Source: CAVPCY01 sp963770765
Lineage (GTDB): Bacteria; Actinomycetota; Coriobacteriia; Anaerosomatales; PHET01
Direction: 5' to 3'
NCBI GenBank assembly: GCA_963770765.1
Contig: CAVYQS010000012.1
Span: 62,001 to 126,000, forward strand
Length of the DNA: 64,000 bases
A program made the position numbers and the translations under genes. Positions 1 through 8,333 of this stretch are shown piece after piece; within the stretch, counting starts at the first letter, position 1, and each line of letters opens with the position of its first letter. The notes under the pieces are model-generated. The model had not been told where the DNA came from. It made no database searches and worked only from the letters and a program-made list of their open reading frames with translations.

Positions 1-169
1 GGCTGTGAAGCGCGTGCAGGTCGTCGAGTGTCTCGTGCATGGGCGGCAGAACGTCAGGCATGATTCCGTAGTCGCGGGCGACTCGCGCGAACGCGCGATG
101 CTGAACCGCCAGAACCGATTCAAGATCGGAACGGTCGGCCGTGCGAATCGCGATCTGCGTCATGTCCAT
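1..169 (-). CDS. GNAT-family N-acetyltransferase, N-terminal fragment
   Basis: This minus-strand reading frame starts with ATG at 169 and runs off the left edge, so only about 56 residues are visible. The protein begins MDMTQIAIRTADRSDLESVL, then has a PPMHETLDDL-like segment. This is the usual first strand and helix of GNAT acyl-CoA N-acyltransferases (IRxAxxxDxxxV). The acetyl-CoA binding motif lies outside the window, so substrate and function cannot be given. It follows the terminator of rny and is probably a separate unit, although no promoter is obvious in the short gap. A second ATG at 163 is an alternative start; no strong ribosome binding site distinguishes them. Confidence 0.6.
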   Translation of the reverse strand, partial: MDMTQIAIRTADRSDLESVLAVQHRAFARVARDYGIMPDVLPPMHETLDDLHALHS

Positions 170-192
170 CGGTTGATCAGCCCCGAGAACAA

Positions 193-225
193 GAAGGCCC
201 CGACCGGCGAGCGGTCGGGGCCTTC
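193..225 (-). terminator. Intrinsic terminator after rny
   Basis: A 13-bp perfect stem (213-225 pairing with 193-205) with a 7-nt loop lies 13 bp downstream of the rny stop. On the minus strand it is followed by a T-rich run (TTGTTCT). This separates rny from the acetyltransferase gene. Confidence 0.85.
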
Positions 226-238
226 AAGGGTTCGCCGT

Positions 239-1774
239 CTACTTCGCGTAGTCTACCGCGCGGCTCTCACGGATGACCATGACCTTGACCTGTCCCGGAT
301 ACTCGAGCTCGTCTTCGATCTGCTTGGCGATATCGCGCGCCAACACGACGGAGTCCGAATCGCTGATCTGGTCGGGCTTCACCATGACGCGGATCTCGCG
401 CCCGGCCTGCATCGCATACGTGCGCTCCACACCCTTGTGGGAGTTGGCGACGGCCTCAAGCTTCTCGAGGCGCTTTATGTAGCTTTCGAGCGTCTCTCGG
501 CGAGCGCCGGGCCGAGCGGCCGAGATGGCGTCGGCAGCCTGAACCAGCACGGCCTCGATCGTCGTGGGCTCGACGTCGGCATGATGGGCCTCGATGGCGT
601 GGACGATCGCCTTGGGCTCGTTCATCCTGCGCGCGAGGTCCGCGCCGATGACAGCGTGCGGACCCTCGATCTCATGATCGATCGCCTTGCCGAGGTCGTG
701 AAGCAGACCGGCGCGCTTCGCGAGCGTGGCGTCCACGCCGAGCTCGTTCGCCATGACGCCCGCCAGCCACGAAACCTCAAGCGAGTGCTTCAACACGTTC
801 TGACCGTAAGAAGTACGGAACTTCAGGCGGCCAAGCGTCCGGATGAGCTCCGGGTGAAGGTTGTGCACGCCCGAATCGAACGCGGCCTGCTCTCCGGCCT
901 CGTGGATCTGCTGGCTCACAAGCTGCTCGGCCTTGTTGAACATCTCTTCGATGCGAGCAGGATGGATACGGCCGTCGGCGATGAGTGTCTCGAGGGTGAT
1001 CCGGCCGATCTCTCGACGAACCGGGTCGAAGCTCGAAAGGACCACCGCCTCGGGAGTGTCGTCGATGATCAGATTGATGCCGGTCATCTGCTCGAAGGCC
1101 CGGATGTTGCGGCCTTCTCGGCCGATGATACGGCCCTTCATGTCGTCGCTGGGGATGTGAACCACCGAGACGGTCGACTCGGCGGTGTGGTCTGCTGCGA
1201 CGCGCTGGATGGCGATGCCGACGATGTTGCGTGCCTTCTTGTCGGCCTCTTCACGGGCCCGGGTCTCGGCCTCTCGTATGAACGTGGCAGCTTCGCGCTT
1301 CACGTCTTCTTGGATGCGACCCATGAGTTCGTTGCGCGCCTCGTCGGCGGTCATGCCTGCGACCGCCTCGAGCCGCTGGCGCTCGGTCTCGATCATCTGC
1401 TCGAGATCCTGTTCACGCTTCTGGATCTGGCCCTGCGTGGAGGACAGCTGGTGCTCGCGCTTGTCGAGTGACTCCGCGCGTCGGTCGATGGACGCTTCGC
1501 GCTCGGAAAGACGCGTCTCCAGCGCCTGAATCTCTTTGCGGCGCTCCTTGGACTCGGCGTCTTCTTCCTGCTTCTGACGGAAGATCTCGCCCTTCGCCTC
1601 GAGCAGTGCTTCCTTCTTCATCGTCTCGGCCTGCTTGGCCGCATCGCGAACGAGGCGTTCAGCCTCTTCGGTCGCGCGAACAGCGCGGTCCTTGATCACG
1701 TAGCGGTTGATCGCATAGCCGAGGGCGATGCCGACGACGAGTCCGATGAGTAGAGCAACGATTGTCGCGGTCAT
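239..1774 (-). CDS. rny: Ribonuclease Y
   Basis: Membrane-anchored endoribonuclease that initiates mRNA decay in many Gram-positive bacteria. The 511-residue protein has an N-terminal transmembrane helix (about residues 4-22, TIVALLIGLVVGIALGYAI). A long charged coiled coil follows to about residue 200. Next come a KH domain with the GREGRNI motif and an HD phosphohydrolase domain with HDLGK, which carries the metal-dependent active site. Length matches the family (about 515-520). The start at 1774 is chosen because AAAGGAGG lies just upstream; a longer open frame would add 33 residues of non-conserved sequence. It follows recA-recX at some distance, as in Bacillus (recA-rny), but has its own promoter and a 245-nt leader. 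Confidence 0.97.
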   Translation of the reverse strand: MTATIVALLIGLVVGIALGYAINRYVIKDRAVRATEEAERLVRDAAKQAETMKKEALLEAKGEIFRQKQEEDAESKERRKEIQALETRLSEREASIDRRAESLDKREHQLSSTQGQIQKREQDLEQMIETERQRLEAVAGMTADEARNELMGRIQEDVKREAATFIREAETRAREEADKKARNIVGIAIQRVAADHTAESTVSVVHIPSDDMKGRIIGREGRNIRAFEQMTGINLIIDDTPEAVVLSSFDPVRREIGRITLETLIADGRIHPARIEEMFNKAEQLVSQQIHEAGEQAAFDSGVHNLHPELIRTLGRLKFRTSYGQNVLKHSLEVSWLAGVMANELGVDATLAKRAGLLHDLGKAIDHEIEGPHAVIGADLARRMNEPKAIVHAIEAHHADVEPTTIEAVLVQAADAISAARPGARRETLESYIKRLEKLEAVANSHKGVERTYAMQAGREIRVMVKPDQISDSDSVVLARDIAKQIEDELEYPGQVKVMVIRESRAVDYAK

Positions 1775-2090
1775 GCGCCCTCCTTTCGGTGTGTGCGTGC
1801 GTGTCAGCTCATCAGGAGAGCACGCGCCGAGGAGGCCTGGACCGCAGGTCCCGAGTGTACGCGCGCCCGGCACCAGAGGTGTTCACAATGGGACCAACGG
1901 GGGTCCAGATACGCTGAATGAGGGCGTGTACGCCCCGAATCTGCGCAGGTATTCCCGTTGCGTGCCCACAAAGTCGCCGACCGGAATGGAGTCCCGCCGG
2001 TGAGAAGTCTCTGATGCCGCCTACGATAGTACCCTTGACCTGCGGCGAAGGTCAAGGAACGTCAGGGCGTGCCCAGAGCGCCGAACGGTG
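1775..2090. other. Intergenic region between recX and rny (316 bp)
   Basis: No coding sequence is supported here. On the minus strand it holds the rny promoter with an inverted repeat over the -35, then a roughly 245-nt leader ending in the AAAGGAGG ribosome binding site. A short near-palindrome (1922-1935, GGGCGT-GT-ACGCCC) lies within the leader. No tRNA or recognisable riboswitch is seen. Confidence 0.7.
2026..2055 (-). promoter_or_regulatory. Sigma-A-type promoter of rny with overlapping inverted repeat
   Basis: On the minus strand TTGACC (2050-2055) is followed after 18 nt by TACTAT (2026-2031). The -35 is embedded in the inverted repeat CCTTGACC-N9-GGTCAAGG (2033-2057), which may be an operator or a hairpin at the end of the recA-recX transcript. 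Confidence 0.6.
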
Positions 2091-2738
2091 CTAATCCGGG
2101 ATGAGCGGCTCGTCGTCTTCGTGATCGGCCGACACCCTATCGACGGCTTCCCGGGCGACACTGAAGTCGAAGCCCCGTGCAACGAGCCGTCGCATGAGGC
2201 GGTCGCGCTCCTTACGGTCGGCGCCGACTCTGCCGCGCAGCTGGCTGATGGCACGTTCGACATCCCCTGCAGCCAAGGGGGCGACGGCGGTCTCGATCAC
2301 CGGGGGGCTGACACCGCGGTCGGAAAGCTCGCGTTGGATGCGTCGTGTGCCGATTCCCGCGGCAGCCCTGCTCGCGGCCCACAGGGACGCGAAACGGGAC
2401 TCGTCCACGAGCTCGAGCTCTGTGAAGCGGTCGACGATCTTCGCGACGACATGCACGGGGTACCCGTCGCGGACGAGCCGTACTCTCAGCTCATCTGGGG
2501 AACGCTCACGGTACGCGAGGAGCCGAAGGGCGCGCTCCCGCGCCTGGAGCACCTCCTCTGAGGCGAGATTCGCCTCGAGCTCCGCTGCAGGGAAGCTCAT
2601 TCCCTGCTGAAGCGCCAATGACTTGACGACCGCATGAGCCGTGGTCCGAGAGGCGTCGCCTTCCGAGAAGACAAGTCGCCGAGCCCGACGATCGGGCCCG
2701 GCGACCTCAATTGCCTCGATAGTGACCTGCGGGGCCAT
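2091..2738 (-). CDS. recX: Regulatory protein RecX
   Basis: Small helical modulator that binds RecA filaments and inhibits or tunes recombinase activity. The 215-residue product has the three-helix repeat pattern of RecX, including LLAYRERSPDELRVRL, the ELELVDESRFASLWAASR segment and GIGTRRIQRELSDRGV. An N-terminal extension of about 60 residues precedes the RecX core; such extensions vary in the family. The ATG at 2738 lies 9 nt beyond the recA stop, so recA and recX are almost certainly co-transcribed and share the SOS-controlled promoter. The gene ends just before the inverted repeat that overlaps the rny promoter. Confidence 0.92.
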   Translation of the reverse strand: MAPQVTIEAIEVAGPDRRARRLVFSEGDASRTTAHAVVKSLALQQGMSFPAAELEANLASEEVLQARERALRLLAYRERSPDELRVRLVRDGYPVHVVAKIVDRFTELELVDESRFASLWAASRAAAGIGTRRIQRELSDRGVSPPVIETAVAPLAAGDVERAISQLRGRVGADRKERDRLMRRLVARGFDFSVAREAVDRVSADHEDDEPLIPD

Positions 2739-2747
2739 CGAGTGGTC

Positions 2748-3800
2748 CTAGTCGGCCGCGAGCACGACCGGGACATCGGCCTCCGGGGCCATGGTGTAGC
2801 CGTCGCGCTTCGGGAGTCCGAGGGACTCTCGCACCTGAGCCTCGATGCGATCGCGCAGGTCGGGGTTCTCTCGCAAGAAGTCCTTCGCTGCCTCGCGGCC
2901 TTGGCCGAGACGCTCCTCGCCGCAGGTGTACCAGGCACCGGACTTGGCGACGATGCCCTCTTCGACGCCAAGATCCAGGACCGAACCCTCCTTGCTGATA
3001 CCCGTGCCGAACATCAGGTCGAACTCCGCCATCCTGAAGGGCGGCGCGACCTTGTTCTTCACTACCTTCGCACGTACGCGGTTGCCGACGATGTCTGTGC
3101 CTTGTTTGATCGAATCGATGCGGCGAACGTCGATCCGCACACTGGAGAAGAACTTCAGAGCGCGACCACCGGTGGTCGTCTCGGGGCTGCCGAACATCAC
3201 ACCGATCTTTTCGCGAAGCTGATTGATGAAGATGCATGTCGTGTCGGACTTGCTGAGCGACCCGGCCAACTTACGCATGGCCTGGCTCATCAGCCTGGCC
3301 TGCAGACCGACGGACGCATCACCCATCTCCCCCTCGATCTCCGCCCGCGGAACCAGTGCTGCGACGGAGTCGATGACGACGACATCCACGGCACCGCTTC
3401 TCACGAGCATGTCGCATATCTCAAGTCCCTGCTCACCGGTATCGGGTTGGCTGATGAGGATCTCGTCGATGTCGACGCCGAGTCGTGAGGCGTACGAAGG
3501 ATCGAGCGCGTGTTCGGCGTCGATGAAGGCGGCAACGCCCCCAGCGGCCTGGGCCTCCGCGACTATCTGCAAAGCCAAGGTCGTCTTGCCGCTCGACTCC
3601 GGACCGAAGATCTCCACGATCCTGCCTCGAGGCACGCCACCGATCCCCAGCGCCGCATCGAGGGCGAGCGAGCCGGTCGGAATCGCAGCCATGACATCAG
3701 ATGCCGCATGCTCGCCAAGCTTCATAAGCGAGCCCTTGCCGAACTTCTTCTCGATCTGCTCTTTCGTGACTTCGAGTATCTTTTCTTTGTCTCGCTCCAT
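2748..3800 (-). CDS. recA: Recombinase RecA
   Basis: ATP-dependent strand-exchange protein and SOS co-protease. The 350-residue protein has the canonical N-terminal helix and the Walker A motif GPESSGKT at residues 66-73. A Walker B-like VVVIDSVAAL follows, then loop L1 (EIEGEMGD) and loop L2 (NQLREKIGVMFGSPETTTGGRALKF region). The C-terminal domain is normal in length and no intein is present. AGGAG precedes the ATG at 3800. The promoter immediately upstream carries a perfect Gram-positive LexA box, so the gene should be damage-inducible. recX follows directly. Confidence 0.99.
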   Translation of the reverse strand: MERDKEKILEVTKEQIEKKFGKGSLMKLGEHAASDVMAAIPTGSLALDAALGIGGVPRGRIVEIFGPESSGKTTLALQIVAEAQAAGGVAAFIDAEHALDPSYASRLGVDIDEILISQPDTGEQGLEICDMLVRSGAVDVVVIDSVAALVPRAEIEGEMGDASVGLQARLMSQAMRKLAGSLSKSDTTCIFINQLREKIGVMFGSPETTTGGRALKFFSSVRIDVRRIDSIKQGTDIVGNRVRAKVVKNKVAPPFRMAEFDLMFGTGISKEGSVLDLGVEEGIVAKSGAWYTCGEERLGQGREAAKDFLRENPDLRDRIEAQVRESLGLPKRDGYTMAPEADVPVVLAAD

Positions 3801-3853
3801 GCCTCACTCGCTCCTATCTCGGGACGCGGGAGACCCCCTCGGGGCTGGTCCCG

Positions 3854-3882
3854 ACCCTACACGAACATGTGTTCGATGTCAA
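3854..3882 (-). promoter_or_regulatory. recA promoter with LexA (SOS) box
   Basis: On the minus strand TTGACA (3877-3882) and TAGGGT (3854-3859) are separated by 17 nt. The perfect 14-bp palindrome-type SOS box CGAACACATGTTCG (3862-3875) fills the spacer. It matches the Gram-positive/actinobacterial LexA consensus CGAAC-N4-GTTCG. LexA binding here would block RNA polymerase. Confidence 0.9.
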
Positions 3883-3947
3883 CGGCGTGTCCGGTCCGCA
3901 CGGCCGGTGACGCCGCGAGCCCAGAGTGCCACCGCGTCACGTCGCGG

Positions 3948-4532
3948 TCACTCCCCCCTCAGGCGCCACGTCGCGATCTGCTGGTACTCAGGACCACGCG
4001 GCGCCAACCGGCTGGTGAACAAGCTAAACGACGGCACTGACATCGTGGGACGCGACCCGTCAAGGACGCCATTGACCTGCATGATCACTTCGTCCGACAT
4101 GGCCCGAACACGACGGGCCCGACACAGTGTCACATGCGGCACCTGCACTCGGCCGTCGCCCTCAGGTCCGGTCCCCTCACTTCCCCGCCGGACCGCTGCC
4201 GCGAGATCCGCGAAGCCCCCACTCGCGTCCTCGCAGGCTGCCCACAGCATTCGGCAACGGCGGGACGAAGGCCGTGCCACCACGGCCGAAAGGGCGAGGT
4301 CGAACGAGCACAGACCGTCAGCTGCGACAGCGATCCTGCTTTCGAGCTCGGGCAGCTGATCTGAGGGAATCGATCCGAGGAATCGAACGGTCACATGAAG
4401 GTTCGAGGGGGTCACCCACTTCTCATCCGACCATCCCGGTGCGCGATCGACGAGCAGCGCGTGAGCCCGCGCGACCCAGTTGACCGCTTGCTCGTCGAGC
4501 GGGATTCCCACGAAACAGCGAACCTCGCTCAC
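3948..4532 (-). CDS. thpR: RNA 2',3'-cyclic phosphodiesterase (2H family)
   Basis: Member of the LigT/ThpR group of 2H phosphoesterases, which open 2',3'-cyclic phosphates on RNA ends and can ligate tRNA halves in vitro. Two catalytic HxTx motifs are visible: H46-V-T-V and H133-V-T-L, in a 194-residue protein of normal length. The start is GTG at 4530-4532, overlapping the cinA stop by four bases (GTGA), so translation is probably coupled to cinA. The physiological role in bacteria is poorly defined. Confidence 0.9.
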   Translation of the reverse strand: MSEVRCFVGIPLDEQAVNWVARAHALLVDRAPGWSDEKWVTPSNLHVTVRFLGSIPSDQLPELESRIAVAADGLCSFDLALSAVVARPSSRRCRMLWAACEDASGGFADLAAAVRRGSEGTGPEGDGRVQVPHVTLCRARRVRAMSDEVIMQVNGVLDGSRPTMSVPSFSLFTSRLAPRGPEYQQIATWRLRGE

Positions 4533-5770
4533 GCCGGGGTCACCGACAGCCCGAACACCTGCCTTCTCAGCAGGTCCAATCCGAACGACGTCGCACGGGC
4601 TCTGATCGCGTCACGGCTTCCAGCGGGAAAGCGCTTGGCCACTGCAGCATCCCCGCCCGGTCCACGCACGGCGAACCATACCGTGCCGACGGGCCTGTCC
4701 GGAGTACCGCCGTCGGGACCCGCGATACCGCTCACCGACACGGCGATATCGGCCGAGAAGACGCTCTGAGCACCTTTCGCCATCGCGGTCACGCACTCCT
4801 CACTCACCGCGCCGAACCGCGCCAGCAGTCCCTCGGGAACGCCGACAAGCCTGCTCTTGGCCTCGTTGGAGTATGTGACCGCTGACCCGAGGAGCACCGC
4901 AGACGAGCCCGGGACGTCGGTGAGGGCGGCGGCGATCATTCCGCCGGTGCACGACTCAGCGAGCCCGACGGTCACGCCGCGCCTGGTCGCCTCCTCGACT
5001 ATCTCGCGGGCGAGCGTCTGACCCCGCGAGCTGTAGCACCGCTCTCCCAGCGCCGCGCTGACCTCAGCCACCGCGCTGTCCAAGGCGGCCACTCCGCCGC
5101 CCTGATCGGACAGTAGCACCCTCACATCACCGGGACGCGCGAGAATCGTGAAGCCGATCCCCGAGCGATCGCCCAGGGCGCGCTGGACTGAGATCTGAGC
5201 GTCGGACTCCGTTGCCCCCACAACCCCGAGCTCGCGGGGAGCAGCGTGCACGAGCGGATACCGCGCGAGGAGCTCGCCGAGCATCGGGCGCATCTCGCTG
5301 GGCGGGCCTGGTAGCAGCGCCAGCACGCCGGCTGCGGTGTCGATAACGAGTCCCGGTGCTGTGCCCGTGGTCGCGTCGATCACTCGGGCTCCGTGCAGCA
5401 CCTCGGCCTGGACGAGTACCTGCGCTGCGGCATCCGGATCCGAATGGCGCGCCACCACCGGCCTCAGCCATTCCACGAGCGCCTCATCGACCTCGAGAGC
5501 GATGCCCAAGCCGACCGAAGCGGCTTCGCGTGTGATGTCGTCGTGCGTGGGACCCAGACCGCCGGTCGTGATCACGAGCGCATACTTCTCGGTGAGCCGT
5601 GTGATCTGCGAGGCGAGAACAGTGGCATCATCGCCCACGCTGACGGTCTCGATGACGACGAAGCCCCGGGGGGTCAACGCTCGGGCGATCTCGCTCGTGT
5701 TGGTGTCGATCCTCAGGCCCTGTGTGAGCTCGGAGCCGATGGTGATGATGGCCGCAGTCGACGGTGCCAC
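4529..5770 (-). CDS. cinA: Competence/damage-inducible protein CinA (NMN amidohydrolase type)
   Basis: Two-domain protein of 413 residues. The N-terminal MoCF/MoeA-like domain has ITIGSELTQG and TTGGLGPTHDD. The C-terminal CinA/PncC domain has AESCTGG, the nucleophile region of nicotinamide-nucleotide amidohydrolases. The family deamidates NMN and has pyrophosphatase activity on ADP-ribose-like compounds. Start is GTG at 5770, after AAGGGG; a longer open frame would add 39 unconserved residues. The gene lies between pgsA (16-bp gap) and thpR (GTGA overlap), and next to recA as in many Gram-positives. Confidence 0.93.
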   Translation of the reverse strand: MAPSTAAIITIGSELTQGLRIDTNTSEIARALTPRGFVVIETVSVGDDATVLASQITRLTEKYALVITTGGLGPTHDDITREAASVGLGIALEVDEALVEWLRPVVARHSDPDAAAQVLVQAEVLHGARVIDATTGTAPGLVIDTAAGVLALLPGPPSEMRPMLGELLARYPLVHAAPRELGVVGATESDAQISVQRALGDRSGIGFTILARPGDVRVLLSDQGGGVAALDSAVAEVSAALGERCYSSRGQTLAREIVEEATRRGVTVGLAESCTGGMIAAALTDVPGSSAVLLGSAVTYSNEAKSRLVGVPEGLLARFGAVSEECVTAMAKGAQSVFSADIAVSVSGIAGPDGGTPDRPVGTVWFAVRGPGGDAAVAKRFPAGSRDAIRARATSFGLDLLRRQVFGLSVTPA

Positions 5771-5786
5771 GTGCGTGGTCCCCTTG

Positions 5787-6479
5787 TCAGTCGGTGGTCT
5801 CCTCGAGCTCCGCTTCCGCCTCTTCATGCGCCGCGATGGTGGACTGGGCGATATCGGAGTCGCCCGTCCATGGTCCCACGAGCACATCAGCTGCGTGGCG
5901 GAAGTAGTCGATCATCGACAGTATGGTGAGCACGACGGCAGCGCCCATGACCGTCCACGATGCCACCTGGAAGAACATGAAGAACTCGTCACCGAGCTGC
6001 CTGAGCAGCAACGAATCCTTGACCAGGAACATCACGATGGCGACGATCTGTACCACCGTCTTGACCTTGCCGTACCAAGACGCTGCGATGACTTGGCCCT
6101 CTGCCGAGGCGACCATCCGCAGACCGCTCACGATGAACTCGCGGGCGATGATGACGAAGCCGATCCACGCGGGCAGCACCGACAGTTCGATCAGCGCGAG
6201 AAGCGCCGCAGTCACCAGCAGCTTGTCGGCGAGCGGGTCGAGGAACTTCCCGAAGGTCGTCACTTCGTTACGAGAACGTGCGAGGTATCCATCGACGCCA
6301 TCGGTGGCAGCGAGCAAGGTGAACACACCGGCGGCGATCCACGGCTTGAGCGAGGCGACGAAGACAGGCGCCTGCACCCACTCCGGCCAGTTGGTGAGCA
6401 GCACCAGCATGAACGCCGGTATGAGCACCATTCGTGTGACGGTGACCGTGTTCGCCGCGTTCATATGCTTCTCAGGCAC
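5787..6479 (-). CDS. pgsA: CDP-diacylglycerol-glycerol-3-phosphate 3-phosphatidyltransferase
   Basis: Integral membrane enzyme making phosphatidylglycerophosphate, the first committed step of phosphatidylglycerol synthesis. The CDP-alcohol phosphatidyltransferase signature is complete: DGYLAR, then GKFLDPLADK, with the conserved metal-binding aspartates. Several hydrophobic helices are visible. The C-terminal tail is acidic (EEAEAELEETTD). The start is uncertain. GTG at 6479 has GGAGAGG upstream and sits one base after the rimO stop, so it is preferred. ATG at 6464 (MNAANTVTVTRM) is the alternative and removes five residues. Confidence 0.93.
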   Translation of the reverse strand: MPEKHMNAANTVTVTRMVLIPAFMLVLLTNWPEWVQAPVFVASLKPWIAAGVFTLLAATDGVDGYLARSRNEVTTFGKFLDPLADKLLVTAALLALIELSVLPAWIGFVIIAREFIVSGLRMVASAEGQVIAASWYGKVKTVVQIVAIVMFLVKDSLLLRQLGDEFFMFFQVASWTVMGAAVVLTILSMIDYFRHAADVLVGPWTGDSDIAQSTIAAHEEAEAELEETTD

Positions 6480-6480
6480 G

Positions 6481-7800
6481 TCAGAGCACCTCTCCCTCGA
6501 GGTCGTAACAGATCGAATCCACCATGCGTACCGTGACCATCTCGCCCGGTGTGCCGCGATCGAGCCACACGACCCCGTCGATATCGGGCGCCTGACCTCG
6601 CCACCTGCCCACGACGACCCCTTCATCCGGATCGACGCCTTCGACGAGAACCTCGAGCTCTGCGCCAACACGCTCGGCCGCGAGCTCGAATCCGATCGTG
6701 TCCGCAAGGTCACGCAGGCGCTGGGCGCGTGCGCGACGAGTGCGGGGGGCCACCTGACCAGGCATCTCAGCGGCAGCAGTGCCGTCTTCAGGAGAGTACG
6801 GGAACACACCCACGTAGTCGAAGCGGGCACTCTCGAGGAAGCGTGTGAGAGTCGCAACGTCGGCACGCGTCTCGCCCGGGAACCCGGCGATGAGCGTCGT
6901 CCGAAGGACGACTCCGGGCAGGGCCTCACGGACCCTGCCGATCAGCTCGAGATAGCTCTCAGCATCCCCGGCCCGCCTCATGGCTCGCAACACCGGCTTG
7001 GCCGCGTGCTGCAGCGGCATATCGAGGTAGCGGCAGACGTTCGGGTGCTCCGCCATCGCAGCGAGCAACTCGTCGGTGATGCCGTCGGGCTGCGCATACA
7101 TGAGCCTGAGCCAACGCACCCCCGGAACCGCTGCGACCGCCCGCACCACGTCGGCGAGGGTGTCGCGCGATCTCGCATCCCGGCCGTATGCGGTGATGTC
7201 CTGGCCGATCAGGACGATCTCCCTTGCCCCTAGGCCGACCAGCTCCTCGGCTTCAGACACGATGTCGCCGAGAGACCTGCTGCGATAGGGTCCACGGATC
7301 GACGGGATGGTGCAGTAGGCGCAGTCCCGGTGGCACCCGTCTGAGATCTGCAGATAGGCCGACGGACCTGCAACGGTCCTTCGCGGCAACCTCGCCGAAC
7401 CCCCGCCGACGACCGCCGCAACCCCGGTGACACGCTCGAGGACGCCGACGACGGCGCCCTCTTGGTCTACCGGCACGAACGCGTCGACCTCCGGCATCGC
7501 GGCGGCGAGGTCGCCACCATAGCGACTGGGCATGCAGCCCGCGACCACCAACTTGCGACCCTCGCGAGCCGGCACCCACTCGGACGCGACGTCCAGAACG
7601 ACCGATACCGACTCCTCGGTGGCCTCCGCGATGAAGGAGCAGGTGTTGACGATGACGACATCCGCCTCGTCGATGTCGTCGACCACCTGGTAGGAGGTTC
7701 CGAGGACATCGGCGCGCATCTTGTCGGTGTCGACCTCGTTCTTGGGACAACCGAGCGTCACGAACGCGATCCGCGGTGCGGCGACTGAGATGGGTGCCAT
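6481..7800 (-). CDS. rimO: Ribosomal protein S12 methylthiotransferase RimO
   Basis: Radical SAM methylthiotransferase modifying an aspartate of ribosomal protein S12. The N-terminal UPF0004 domain has the three auxiliary-cluster cysteines C18, C54 and C89. The radical SAM CxxxCxxC motif is C156-HRD-C160-AY-C163. A TRAM domain closes the 439-residue protein. The spacing and the GCPKNEVD and SDGCHRDCAYC sequences favour RimO over MiaB. Downstream it is followed at once by pgsA; upstream it lies three bases from the YajQ-family gene. Confidence 0.95.
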   Translation of the reverse strand: MAPISVAAPRIAFVTLGCPKNEVDTDKMRADVLGTSYQVVDDIDEADVVIVNTCSFIAEATEESVSVVLDVASEWVPAREGRKLVVAGCMPSRYGGDLAAAMPEVDAFVPVDQEGAVVGVLERVTGVAAVVGGGSARLPRRTVAGPSAYLQISDGCHRDCAYCTIPSIRGPYRSRSLGDIVSEAEELVGLGAREIVLIGQDITAYGRDARSRDTLADVVRAVAAVPGVRWLRLMYAQPDGITDELLAAMAEHPNVCRYLDMPLQHAAKPVLRAMRRAGDAESYLELIGRVREALPGVVLRTTLIAGFPGETRADVATLTRFLESARFDYVGVFPYSPEDGTAAAEMPGQVAPRTRRARAQRLRDLADTIGFELAAERVGAELEVLVEGVDPDEGVVVGRWRGQAPDIDGVVWLDRGTPGEMVTVRMVDSICYDLEGEVL

Positions 7801-7803
7801 GCG

Positions 7804-8301
7804 CTACCGGTAGTTCGTGTACTGGAGCGGAATGCCGTAGTCCTGATCCTTCAGGAAGGCGATGACCGCCTGCAACACGTCACGAACGGGCGCGGAAACT
7901 CGCAGCTTGTCTCCCTCGATCTGGACTTTGCACTTGAACTTCTGGTCCTTGATGTCCTTGTTGATCCGCTTCGCGAGATCTGTCTCGATACCCATCACGA
8001 GCGTGCCGTTCAGTCGCACGCTACCGCCGCTCGCGGCCTGGGGTGCGGACCATGAGACCGCCTTGAGATCGATATGGCGACGTACGAGCTTCGTGTTGAG
8101 CACGTCGATGACCTGTTTGGCTACGAAATCGCTCGGCGCGGTCAACGTGAAGGACTTCTCGGCCTTGCTGAAATCGAGCGTCGAGCCAGTGTCTTTGAGG
8201 TCGTAGCGCTGTACGAGCTCTTTGGCGGTCTGCTGGTATGCGTTGTCGACCTCCTGGACGTCGACTTCCGACACGACATCGAAACTGCTGTCTTTAGCCA
8301 T
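7804..8301 (-). CDS. YajQ/DUF520-family nucleotide-binding protein
   Basis: The 165-residue protein matches the YajQ (UPF0234) family over its whole length: the MAKDSSFDVVSEVD start, the AYQQTAKELVQRYDLKDTGS segment, and the DLAKRINKDIKDQKFKCKVQI to LRVSAPVRDVLQAVIAFLK block. Members bind nucleotides, and some Xanthomonas homologues bind cyclic di-GMP. Whether this one does cannot be told from sequence. AAGGAG precedes the ATG. It sits between the rodZ-like gene and rimO in a continuous operon. The c-di-GMP link is worth keeping in mind because the window also encodes a GGDEF-EAL protein. Confidence 0.92.
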   Translation of the reverse strand: MAKDSSFDVVSEVDVQEVDNAYQQTAKELVQRYDLKDTGSTLDFSKAEKSFTLTAPSDFVAKQVIDVLNTKLVRRHIDLKAVSWSAPQAASGGSVRLNGTLVMGIETDLAKRINKDIKDQKFKCKVQIEGDKLRVSAPVRDVLQAVIAFLKDQDYGIPLQYTNYR

Positions 8302-8333
8302 GCGGTGCGCTCCTTTCGTGTGGTCGGGTCGGT

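Noticed and set aside
5..1471. Long plus-strand open frame opposite rny
   Set aside because: It is a shadow frame of rny: high-GC codon use keeps the opposite frame open and the product has no recognisable domain or ribosome binding site.
1922..1935. Operator at GGGCGT-GT-ACGCCC
   Set aside because: The palindrome is short and lies in the rny leader far from the promoter; in GC-rich DNA this occurs by chance.
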